A DNA stretch of 6,321 bases from an uncultured delta proteobacterium. Lineage in GTDB: Bacteria > Desulfobacterota > WTBG01 > CAIYCZ01. This document shows, one piece after another, positions 1 to 5,578 of this stretch. The number at the start of each line of letters is the position of its first letter. Positions within the stretch are counted from its first letter, which is position 1. The position numbers and the translations under genes are program-made. The stretch spans positions 1-6,321 of the forward strand of contig CAIYCZ010000619.1 of the NCBI GenBank assembly GCA_903924805.1, given 5' to 3'. A model generated the notes under the pieces. That model did no database searches. It had not been told where the DNA came from and saw only the letters and a list, made by a program, of their open reading frames with translations.

Positions 1-31
1 TCCGGCAAAAATATAAGATAATCAGGGAACC

Positions 32-131
32 ATTTTCCCCCTTTAGAAGGGGAAAATATCCCTCCCTTTCCTAAAGGGAGGTCAGGAGGGATTTTACTCC
101 ACTTTAAACCAAAGGAGTCGGAGGGGATTTT
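32..131. repeat. Cluster of intergenic palindromes, MITE/REP-like
   Basis: Three inverted repeats lie side by side. The first is a 9-bp stem (32-40 with 49-57, core TTTTCCCC/GGGGAAAA). The second is a perfect 9-bp stem (61-69 CCTCCCTTT with 73-81 AAAGGGAGG, loop CCT). The third is a 5-bp stem (96-100 ACTCC with 114-118 GGAGT). The phrase GGAGGGATTTT at 85-95 recurs as GGAGGGGATTTT at 120-131, and TCCCTCC at 59-65 could pair with GGAGGGA at 85-91 as an alternative outer stem. There is no coding capacity. This looks like a dispersed palindromic intergenic element; whether it is repeated elsewhere in the genome cannot be seen from this window. Confidence 0.5.
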
Positions 132-166
132 TGCACACCGTGCAGACTCAAATGCACACTGATTAA

Positions 167-181
167 TTCGCCTTCGGCGAA
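167..181. other. Small perfect hairpin
   Basis: TTCGCC (167-172) and GGCGAA (176-181) form a 6-bp stem around a TTC loop. It lies directly before the larger stem-loop at 182-223, and no T-run follows it, so it is not itself a terminator. It may be part of the 3' untranslated structure of a gene ending left of the window. Confidence 0.35.
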
Positions 182-230
182 GCTGTTTTAAGCCCCGCAG
201 CAGAGATGGGGATATTAAACAGCAATTTTT
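182..230 (+). terminator. Terminator-like stem-loop of an upstream gene
   Basis: GCTGTTT (182-188) pairs with AAACAGC (217-223), and an inner CCCC/GGGG helix (193-196 with 208-211) stacks inside it. The sequence AATTTTTAT follows at 224-232. A long stem followed by a T-run on the plus strand fits an intrinsic terminator for a gene ending left of the window. No gene end is visible here, so the assignment is an inference. The A-rich stretch after the T-run (ATAAAAAAT) would also allow a weak A/T-only hairpin. Confidence 0.4.
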
Positions 231-251
231 ATAAAAAATGCTGAATAAATC

Positions 252-278
252 TTGACATAGAATAGGATAGGATAGTAG
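252..278 (+). promoter_or_regulatory. Promoter candidate for the secreted protein
   Basis: A perfect -35 box TTGACA lies at 252-257. The -10 side is poor: the best choices are TAGTAG (273-278, spacing 15) or TAGGTA (276-281, spacing 18), inside a TAGGA-type tandem stretch at 262-278. Transcription from here would give an untranslated leader of about 80 bases. The surrounding CTTGACATAG also occurs at the trp promoter (5279-5288). No sigma-54 -24/-12 pair was found in this leader. Confidence 0.4.
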
Positions 279-350
279 GTAAATGTTAATTGAAAAATTG
301 CATAATAACCATAACAATATAAAATTCTTGTGTGCAAAAGCTACAGCATG

Positions 351-359
351 AAGGGGAGG
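351..359 (+). promoter_or_regulatory. Strong Shine-Dalgarno site before 367
   Basis: AAGGGGAGG ends 7 bases before the ATG at 367. It is a near-ideal ribosome binding site and fixes the start of the secreted protein gene. Confidence 0.75.
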
Positions 360-366
360 CAGGATT

Positions 367-972
367 ATGAAAGCAAAGAATAGAAAAACAGGCTCAAAGG
401 TTAAAAATGCTCAATCAGGAAGGCTTGACAAAAAACTGTTGGCTTATTCTGTTGCTGCAGGAGCAGTCCTTACCCTTACCCCGCAAGCTCAGGCAGCTAT
501 TGTTTATTCGGGTCTTAAGAATTGGACGGTTGATTCAGGTAATACCCCGGTGCTTGTTGATTTAAATGGTGACGCTAACGATGATGTTAGGATTTATTAT
601 ACGACATCAGCAGGTAGCTGGCACAGTCTTAAAGCATTTGGGACCAATGGGGCCAGTTTGCTTTATACAAACTCTAGTTTTAAAAAACTTATTTCCGGCA
701 GTATAATTTCCAGTCTTAAAACAGTTTGGACCACTAGTGATTATTATCTTAATGCCACGTCAACGGGAGCAGCAACTATTGGATATTTCATTAATTCTAC
801 CGGGTTTATTGGTGTAAAATTCACAATCGGAGCTAATACCCATTACGGCTGGATCAGATACAGCGGCACAAACGGCACTTCAGGTACCATCATTGACTGG
901 GCGTATGAGGATACGCCAGATGCACCTATGCAGCCGGCGCTGGCATACCTGCTGCATCAGTACCCACCCTGA
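367..972 (+). CDS. Secreted protein; IPTL-CTERM tail lost by frameshift
   Basis: The 201-residue product has a secretion signal with a long basic n-region (residues 1-23), a hydrophobic core (about 24-37, LLAYSVAAGAVLTL) and a cleavage site near AQA-A at 41-44. The mature part is small, Gly/Ser/Thr/Asn-rich and probably beta-rich. It ends with HYGWIRYSG and IIDWAYEDTPD, a phrase seen near the C-terminus of many PEP-CTERM/IPTL-CTERM surface proteins, where it is usually followed by a few residues such as xAGA and then the sorting signal. Here the frame instead runs into an unrelated tail (PALAYLLHQYPP) and stops at 970-972, while the expected continuation AGAGIP lies in the +3 frame from 933. 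One missing base near 925-935 explains this; for example, a GG reduced to G would turn Gln-Ala into the present reading. With the base restored the protein would be 228 residues long, ending at 1052. The start is set by the strong Shine-Dalgarno at 351-359. Function is unknown; it is probably a sorted surface protein and a substrate of the XrtH encoded at 4628-5167. Confidence 0.8.
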   Translation: MKAKNRKTGSKVKNAQSGRLDKKLLAYSVAAGAVLTLTPQAQAAIVYSGLKNWTVDSGNTPVLVDLNGDANDDVRIYYTTSAGSWHSLKAFGTNGASLLYTNSSFKKLISGSIISSLKTVWTTSDYYLNATSTGAATIGYFINSTGFIGVKFTIGANTHYGWIRYSGTNGTSGTIIDWAYEDTPDAPMQPALAYLLHQYPP

Positions 973-1052
973 ACGAATGGGGCATGATTATTCTTACAGC
1001 ACTGCTCTGTTTGACTGCGGCAAAGAAAATAAAGGACATGAAGGAAGAGTAG
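930..1052 (+). pseudogene. Out-of-frame IPTL-CTERM sorting tail
   Basis: Read in the frame starting at 930, the DNA gives AGAGIPAAS and then VPTLNEWGM (960-986), a hydrophobic helix IILTALLCLTA (987-1019) and a charged basic tail KKIKDMKEE ending at the TAG at 1050-1052. This is the three-part layout of the IPTL-CTERM sorting signal: a PTLxxWG motif, a transmembrane helix and a short basic tail, recognised by exosortase H. This frame has a stop at 906-908 and no start codon of its own before the motif, so it is the severed end of the gene at 367. The frame change must lie between 909 and 969. The motif is intact, so the shift is recent, or is a sequencing error, or is bypassed by recoding. 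Confidence 0.85.
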
Positions 1053-1125
1053 CGCTCTGTTTCTTTTCCCAGCGTATTAGCGAAGCTCGCGTTATTCCGG
1101 TCAGTGATGCTTTAATAGAATTCAT

Positions 1126-3954
1126 ATGGCGGCGAAGAAAAAGGTACTACTGATTGGCTGGGACGGCGCTGACTGGAAGGTGATAAATCCCCTGATTGAT
1201 GCAGGGAAGCTGCCCAATCTGGAACGGCTTATCAATCACGGGGTAATGGGTAATCTCGCCACCCTCTATCCCGAACTCTCCCCCATGCTCTGGACCTCCA
1301 TCGCAACGGGCAAGCGCCCTTTTAAGCACGGTATTCATGGTTTTATTGAGCCGGCCCCGGATCGAAGCGGCATTCGCCCCATCACCAATCTCTCCCGCAC
1401 AACCAAAGCTGTCTGGAACATTCTCTCGCAAAACAGTAAAAAATGTATTGTGGCCGGCTGGTGGCCGTCCCATCCTGCAGAGCCCATTAACGGGGTGATG
1501 GTCTCCAACCATTTTCAGAAAGCTGTCGGCCCGATGGACAAACCATGGCCCATGCGAGATGGGACGGTGTATCCCGAACGCTTAGTTCGGAATCTTGTCA
1601 GGTTGCGGTGCCATCCGCAGCAGCTTGATGAGGGACATATCCTTCCTTTTGTGCCGCGGGCCAATGAAGTTGACCAAGATAAAGACCACCGGCTTGAGAG
1701 TATAGCAAAAATCATAGCCGAGACCCTGAGCATCCAGGCAGCGGCATGTGCCATTATGCACCATGAGCCGTGGGATTTTGCGGCAATCTATTTCGATGCT
1801 ATTGACCATTTTTCCCACGGATTTATGCGTTATCACCCCCCTCGTTTGGAGTGGATTCCCAAAAAAGAATTTGAAATTTATAACCAGGTGGTTGAGGCGG
1901 GCTACCAGTTACATGACATCATCCTCGGCAATCTCCTTGCTGAAGCAGGCGACGAGGCCACGGTCATGCTGGTCTCAGACCACGGCTTTCATGCGGATCA
2001 TCTGCGGCCGCACCGCATCCCGGATGAGCCGGCGGGCCCGGCAGTGCAGCACCGGCCGTATGGCGTACTGGCCGTGAAAGGGCCCGGTATCAAGAAGGAC
2101 GAGCTTATTTTCGGAGCCTCGCTGCTTGATATATGCCCGACAATTCTAACCCTGTTCGGATTACCCAGTGGTGAAGATATGGATGGCAAGCCGCTTCTCA
2201 ATGCTTTTGAAATTCCTCCTGCCTTGGAATTTATCCAAAGCTGGGACCCGGTGCCGGGGGATGCCGGCCTTCACCCATCCGACTTGAGAATTGATCCGCT
2301 TGAGGCACAGGAATCAATAAATCAGCTTATAGCCCTGGGGTATATTGAAAAGCCTGCTGAGAACAAGGAAAAGGCTATCGCTCAAACAACACGGGAGCTG
2401 AACTATAATCTGGCCCGCTCCTATATGGATGCCGGCAGACATGCGGACGCTATCCCCCTGTTTGAAGACCTGATAACAAAGTGGCCGGACCAGTACCGCT
2501 TCGGCATTCATCTGGTAACCTGCTGTCTCGCGGTTGAGCGGATTGTTGATGCGCGCGGAGTGCTTGAACGGCTTTTTGCAAGCAAGACTGAAAATTCTGC
2601 AAGAGCTCTGCAGAAAATTAAGGAGTTCAATCAAAAACACAAAGATAAAAAGAAGGAAGAGCTGAAACCGGATGAACAGAAAGAATTGAAAAAGCTGGGA
2701 AATGAAGCATCGAAAAATCCGTTCTCAATAGAATACCTCATGGGAGAACTCCTGTTTGCTGAAGGAGATAATGCAGGAGCACTGAGGCACCTCAAGAAGG
2801 CTGAAGAGATTGATGCAACTCAGCCGGGTCTTTATGTAAGGCTTGGCGATGTGTATTTGAAGAAGAAGCGCTGGAAGGATGCTGAGCGGTGCCTGCAAAA
2901 GGCTCTAAAAATAAATCCGGATAATGCTGCCGCGCATCTGGGACAATGCCGCAGCGCCCTTGGTCAGCGTTTTAACCTGGAAGCTGCGGAAGAAGCCCTG
3001 GCTTCGATCGGGCTTAACTATTACAACCCCCTGGGGCACTTTCTGCTGGGGGTTGCGCTGCACCGGCTGCGCCGTATTAAGCCTGCGCTGGAGGCGCTGA
3101 AAGTAGCGGTGGCGCAAAATCCTGATTTTCAGCTGGCGCACCGGCGGCTTGCCTATATGTACCGGCGGCGCTTTAATAATTTGGAGAAAGCCCGGGAGCA
3201 CCTGCAGCTTGCAAAAAAGGCTGGACAGCGTATAAGAGCCTTCAAGACAGGCACGGTTAGCAGGCATTTCAAGGATAGCTCAACACATAAAGAAGACCAG
3301 GAGATTATTGCAGGTGCCGGAGACATCAGGGAAAAGCAGTTCAATCACGTGCCCATAACGGAAAAAGCTTTACAAGAGGAAACCATTATCATCGTTACAG
3401 GACTGCCGCGCTCAGGTACTTCCATGCTTATGCAAATGCTTGCTGCCGGCGGCGTGCCACTGCTTACTGACGGGAAGCGCGAGGCAGACGAGGATAATCC
3501 GCGGGGGTATTTTGAATATGCAGCCGCCAAACAATTGCAAAAAAATAATACATGGCTCTCAGAGGCACGGGGAAAAGCCGTCAAAATTATAGCACAGTTA
3601 TTGACCTATATGCCTTCCCGCTACAGCTATCGCATCCTGTTTCTTGAGCGGGATATGGATGAGGTCTTAAAATCCCAGCGTGCTATGCTTGCCAGACAGG
3701 GGAAAAAAGGAGCTGACCTGGCACATGATCGTCTGAAAGAGATATTTACACGCCAGGTGCAGGAGGTTAAAAAGAAGCTTACTGCCCGGAACATACCAGC
3801 CCTTTTTGTTGATTATGGAGAGTGCGTTAAACAGCCCCGGAAATGGGCGGCGCGGATGAATGCTTTTCTTGGCGGATTTTTTGACGAAGATAAAATGGCC
3901 GCAGCCATTGACCCGGCTCTCAAACGGCAGGGCAGTGACGGAAAGGGATTATGA
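1126..3954 (+). CDS. Phosphodiesterase-TPR-sulfotransferase fusion protein
   Basis: This 942-residue protein has no signal peptide and is probably cytosolic. Residues 5-360 are an alkaline-phosphatase-superfamily domain of the type I phosphodiesterase/nucleotide pyrophosphatase kind. Visible elements are the metal-site Asp in GWDGADW (D13), ELSPMLWTSIATG with S52 at the nucleophile position, HGIHGF, DAIDHFSH (D227, H231), VSDHGF (D285, H286), and HRPYG (H309) before KGPGI. Residues about 420-700 carry TPR-like helical repeats, clearest at 567-600 and 634-667, with a Lys/Glu-rich linker at 500-530. Residues 752-930 resemble a PAPS-dependent sulfotransferase: IVTGLPRSGTSML (757-769, 5'-phosphosulfate loop), DNPRGYFE (790-797), and LERDMDEVLKSQ (840-851) resembling the 3'-phosphate site. 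It may transfer or hydrolyse phosphoesters and sulfate a glycan or lipid precursor in the cytosol; the substrate is unknown. The gene follows the secreted protein by 73 bases with no good Shine-Dalgarno. The ATG at 1126 is chosen because the metal-binding motif follows at once. Its 3' end overlaps the convergent gene by 6 bases. Confidence 0.85.
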   Translation: MAAKKKVLLIGWDGADWKVINPLIDAGKLPNLERLINHGVMGNLATLYPELSPMLWTSIATGKRPFKHGIHGFIEPAPDRSGIRPITNLSRTTKAVWNILSQNSKKCIVAGWWPSHPAEPINGVMVSNHFQKAVGPMDKPWPMRDGTVYPERLVRNLVRLRCHPQQLDEGHILPFVPRANEVDQDKDHRLESIAKIIAETLSIQAAACAIMHHEPWDFAAIYFDAIDHFSHGFMRYHPPRLEWIPKKEFEIYNQVVEAGYQLHDIILGNLLAEAGDEATVMLVSDHGFHADHLRPHRIPDEPAGPAVQHRPYGVLAVKGPGIKKDELIFGASLLDICPTILTLFGLPSGEDMDGKPLLNAFEIPPALEFIQSWDPVPGDAGLHPSDLRIDPLEAQESINQLIALGYIEKPAENKEKAIAQTTRELNYNLARSYMDAGRHADAIPLFEDLITKWPDQYRFGIHLVTCCLAVERIVDARGVLERLFASKTENSARALQKIKEFNQKHKDKKKEELKPDEQKELKKLGNEASKNPFSIEYLMGELLFAEGDNAGALRHLKKAEEIDATQPGLYVRLGDVYLKKKRWKDAERCLQKALKINPDNAAAHLGQCRSALGQRFNLEAAEEALASIGLNYYNPLGHFLLGVALHRLRRIKPALEALKVAVAQNPDFQLAHRRLAYMYRRRFNNLEKAREHLQLAKKAGQRIRAFKTGTVSRHFKDSSTHKEDQEIIAGAGDIREKQFNHVPITEKALQEETIIIVTGLPRSGTSMLMQMLAAGGVPLLTDGKREADEDNPRGYFEYAAAKQLQKNNTWLSEARGKAVKIIAQLLTYMPSRYSYRILFLERDMDEVLKSQRAMLARQGKKGADLAHDRLKEIFTRQVQEVKKKLTARNIPALFVDYGECVKQPRKWAARMNAFLGGFFDEDKMAAAIDPALKRQGSDGKGL

Positions 3955-4650
3955 CCTGTTCTTATAACAGCAGTGCTTATACTTCAGACCGCTGCCGCAG
4001 GGGCAGGGTGTTTTTAGAGAAACAGGCCTGGGAGTTGACGGCACTTTTCTCAGGTAACATGGCGCAAGAGCAATGAGAAAAATAATCAGTGAAAGAAACT
4101 GGCTCCCACCGTTATTTAAGAAATAGTAGAAAAATTCATGACCACCTGCTGAAGCAACAGTACCGGCATAATACATTTTAACACCGTTTATGATTTTAAT
4201 CGTAATATCAACTGATGTTATGACTATAACAAGCAGCACCGCAATGATAACGGCTTTTATCCTATCTGTTATTAATAAACCCGGCCAGGCAATAAGCAGG
4301 GGGAACACGATTAAGGGGTAAATGTATATAGAGCTCGCAAGAAGTGCTCCTTTCGTTGTCACGCCATCCCATGCTCTGCCCTGTTTATCTACAAATGGTT
4401 CATTAACGCGTATGACATACTGGAACTGCCTTCCTTCAGTACTGCTGGCAAAGTTTAAAGAAACTGTTTCATAACTGCTTTTCAGCCATTGGATTTGAAA
4501 TCGATAAAGAGGAACAAAGCATGCGCCATAATAGGGGCTCAGTGCATAGAGCAGAGCCAGCATGCCCAAGAATGAAGGTATCAGGCGAATAATGAATGCG
4601 CGAATATGAATGTTGATGATGAGCAGTTCAGCCGGTTTTTTCATGGGCAT
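3949..4650 (-). CDS. XrtH-associated membrane protein with SEC-C motif
   Basis: The 233-residue product has about four hydrophobic helices (roughly 20-40, 101-124, 131-152 and 184-201). Between the first and second is a soluble stretch of about 60 residues, probably periplasmic. The C-terminus ends in CPCGSGLKYKHCC (216-228), a textbook SEC-C zinc-binding motif (ligands C216, C218, C227 and C228 or H226) as found at the end of SecA and in many fusions. By position, directly behind xrtH with a 23-base overlap, it fits the exosortase H-associated membrane protein family known from these loci. The two genes are surely co-transcribed and probably translationally coupled, because no good Shine-Dalgarno precedes this start. 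A second ATG two codons in (4644) is an equally good start. The stop codon (3949-3951) lies inside the end of the convergent phosphodiesterase gene. The membrane role is inferred; the SEC-C motif is seen directly. Confidence 0.8.
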   Translation of the reverse strand: MPMKKPAELLIINIHIRAFIIRLIPSFLGMLALLYALSPYYGACFVPLYRFQIQWLKSSYETVSLNFASSTEGRQFQYVIRVNEPFVDKQGRAWDGVTTKGALLASSIYIYPLIVFPLLIAWPGLLITDRIKAVIIAVLLVIVITSVDITIKIINGVKMYYAGTVASAGGHEFFYYFLNNGGSQFLSLIIFLIALAPCYLRKVPSTPRPVSLKTPCPCGSGLKYKHCCYKNRS

Positions 4651-5167
4651 GGGTAACCATGTTGATCCACAGTATAAAAAAGATCAACCCGATAAAGATG
4701 ATATATACCTGTCCTACGTATATATGCAGGATTTCAAAAAAGCCGTTTTTATATTTAAGAGCATAGTACAGCATGATTATGCGGCTTAGATTTGCAAGGT
4801 ATATAATTACTGAACCTGCCACAATGCCGGATAATTTGTATTTCATTCCGACAGGGAATGCGCACAGAGCTGCTACAATCAGCACAATACCATCAACACC
4901 CTCACAGCCATCATTAAGATATAGTTTAAACTCCCCGGAGTGAATCATTTTTTCAGATACCGCAGTTTTCTCGTCCGGCGTAACAATGTTGATAATGTTT
5001 GAGCTTGCTTTTACTGTCAGCAAGCCAACAAGATACGGATCTAAAGCGGGGCGGGCAGCATAGTACAATAGCTGTCCGGAGACAAAAAAGATAATGAACA
5101 GGAAAAAGAAACGTAGCTCTCTTTTGTGTGAAGAATATTTTATTGCGGGACGGTTTGCAGCTTTCAT
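4628..5167 (-). CDS. xrtH: Exosortase H (IPTL-CTERM-specific)
   Basis: This 179-residue, strongly hydrophobic integral membrane protein belongs to the exosortase/archaeosortase family. The catalytic trio is visible: C88 in NDGCEGVDG, R129 in ANLSRIIMLYY, and H148 in EILHIYVGQ. Hydrophobic helices are near 19-38, 93-106, 112-136 and 150-168. The size (about 180 residues) and NDGCEGVDG context match exosortase H, the class known to process IPTLxxWG-CTERM proteins; larger exosortases of the PEP-CTERM class have an ACSG context. XrtH is thought to cleave the sorting signal at the inner membrane after Sec export and to pass the protein on, probably to a glycan acceptor. The matching substrate-type signal lies 3.6 kb away at 960-1049, out of frame. 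The gene heads a two-gene operon. The start at 5167 is preceded only by a weak GGTG. Confidence 0.88.
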   Translation of the reverse strand: MKAANRPAIKYSSHKRELRFFFLFIIFFVSGQLLYYAARPALDPYLVGLLTVKASSNIINIVTPDEKTAVSEKMIHSGEFKLYLNDGCEGVDGIVLIVAALCAFPVGMKYKLSGIVAGSVIIYLANLSRIIMLYYALKYKNGFFEILHIYVGQVYIIFIGLIFFILWINMVTHAHEKTG

Positions 5168-5224
5168 TTTACTGTTTTCACCACTGTGTGCGATTTTTGT
5201 GTGGCCCCTTTCTTTTCAAATCCC

Positions 5225-5251
5225 ATTTTATCACTGTTCTTAAAATGTGAA
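5225..5251 (-). promoter_or_regulatory. Candidate promoter for xrtH operon
   Basis: Read on the minus strand, TTCACA (complement of 5246-5251) and TAAAAT (complement of 5225-5230) each match the sigma-70 boxes at five of six positions. The spacing is 15 bases, shorter than usual, but the -10 box is preceded by TGA, giving an extended -10 (TGnTAAAAT). Transcription would begin near 5218, about 50 bases before the xrtH start codon at 5167. Prediction from sequence only. Confidence 0.35.
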
Positions 5252-5279
5252 AAGCAAAAGAGGAAAAAATAAAAATATC

Positions 5280-5308
5280 TTGACATAGCATGGCGTTAAA
5301 GATAGATA
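5280..5308 (+). promoter_or_regulatory. Promoter candidate of the trp leader transcript
   Basis: A perfect TTGACA lies at 5280-5285. At 17-base spacing the -10 would be TAGATA (5303-5308), a weak match. A start near 5315 would leave only a very short 5' leader before the leader peptide, which is common for attenuators but crowds its Shine-Dalgarno (5313-5319). No clear TrpR-type operator was recognised over the boxes. Confidence 0.45.
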
Positions 5309-5326
5309 CATGAAAAAGGTTTATAT

Positions 5327-5404
5327 ATGAAGCATTTTTTTATGAACAAAGATAGAACCGTGCATTGCTGGTGGTGGCAGACTGATGCTGCCTGCTCACT
5401 TTGA
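5327..5404 (+). CDS. trpL: trp operon leader peptide (attenuator sensor)
   Basis: A 25-codon open frame begins ATG AAG CAT and carries three consecutive TGG codons at 5369-5377 (HCWWWQT), ending at TGA 5402-5404. Three tandem Trp codons in so short a frame, upstream of trpE and followed by an intrinsic terminator, mark a ribosome-sensed attenuation leader. When charged tRNA-Trp is scarce the ribosome stalls at the TGG run; otherwise it reaches the stop codon. AAAAAGG (5313-5319) lies 7 bases before the ATG at 5327. An in-frame ATG at 5342 would give 20 residues but has a poorer ribosome site. The peptide itself probably has no function beyond its translation. Confidence 0.85.
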   Translation: MKHFFMNKDRTVHCWWWQTDAACSL

Positions 5405-5439
5405 GGAACAAGCTTGTTTTTTTATCAGGCCGTGGGCAG
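5392..5439 (+). promoter_or_regulatory. Leader helix A:B (frees the antiterminator)
   Basis: CTGCTCAC (5392-5399), inside the leader peptide end, can pair with GTGGGCAG (5432-5439) over 8 bp with one G-U pair. A ribosome stalled at the Trp codons (5369-5377) should reach only to about 5388-5391 and leave this segment free, while a ribosome at the stop codon (5402-5404) would cover it. Segment B also pairs with segment C, so A:B formation releases C. Footprint reasoning is inference; the complementarity is seen. Confidence 0.5.
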
Positions 5440-5463
5440 CACAAGCAAAGGGCTATCCACGGC
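5429..5463 (+). promoter_or_regulatory. Leader helix B:C (anti-antiterminator)
   Basis: GCCGTGG (5429-5435) and CCACGGC (5457-5463) are perfectly complementary over 7 bp. This helix would form when the ribosome masks 5392-5399, that is when tryptophan is plentiful. It captures segment C and leaves the terminator's 5' arm free. Confidence 0.6.
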
Positions 5464-5487
5464 TTTATTGCATATACAGAAGCCGTG
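5458..5487 (+). promoter_or_regulatory. Antiterminator helix C:D
   Basis: CACGGCTT (5458-5465) is perfectly complementary over 8 bp to AAGCCGTG (5480-5487), the 5' arm of the terminator. Formation of this helix excludes the terminator and should allow transcription into trpE. It shares segment C with helix B:C, so the two are mutually exclusive. Confidence 0.65.
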
Positions 5488-5517
5488 AGGGTCAAATATG
5501 ACTTTTACGGCTTTTTA
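5480..5517 (+). terminator. trp attenuator terminator
   Basis: AGCCGTGAGGGTCA (5481-5494) pairs with TGACTTTTACGGCT (5499-5512) over all 14 positions, counting three G-U pairs, with a four-base loop AATA (5495-5498). A T-run (5512-5516) follows. An extra A-T pair at the base is possible. It lies 62 bases before the trpE start and has no gene of its own to end, which, with the Trp-rich leader peptide, identifies it as a conditional attenuator. Confidence 0.85.
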
Positions 5518-5578
5518 TTGACCACGGAGACCGCAGCGTTCGCGGAACTCTGATATTGGTTACGTACACGGATGTGTG

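Noticed and set aside
278..305. Sigma-54 promoter before the secreted protein, as in some PEP-CTERM regulons
   Set aside because: TTGC at 298-301 has no GG at the required -24 distance.
1053..1125. Terminator or promoter between the secreted protein and the large gene
   Set aside because: Only a 4-bp GCGA/TCGC hairpin near 1080-1090 without a T-run, and no convincing -35/-10 pair, so the two genes may be co-transcribed.
893..1153. 86-residue plus-strand open frame
   Set aside because: It overlaps the secreted protein's end and the IPTL tail in the third frame, has no ribosome site and a Cys/Arg-rich nonsense composition. The IPTL tail is in the other frame.
1147..3584. Several minus-strand open frames and one plus frame at 1748-2077
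   Set aside because: All lie within the 942-residue gene, have no recognisable motifs, and are frame shadows of a protein with intact enzyme motifs.
5407..5423. AACAAGCTTGTT palindrome followed by seven T, as a second terminator
   Set aside because: The palindrome has no room for a loop, so only about 4 bp could form, with a low-stability stem. GCTTGT (5412-5417) also complements ACAAGC (5441-5446), but that would cross the proposed helices as a pseudoknot, so I do not use it.
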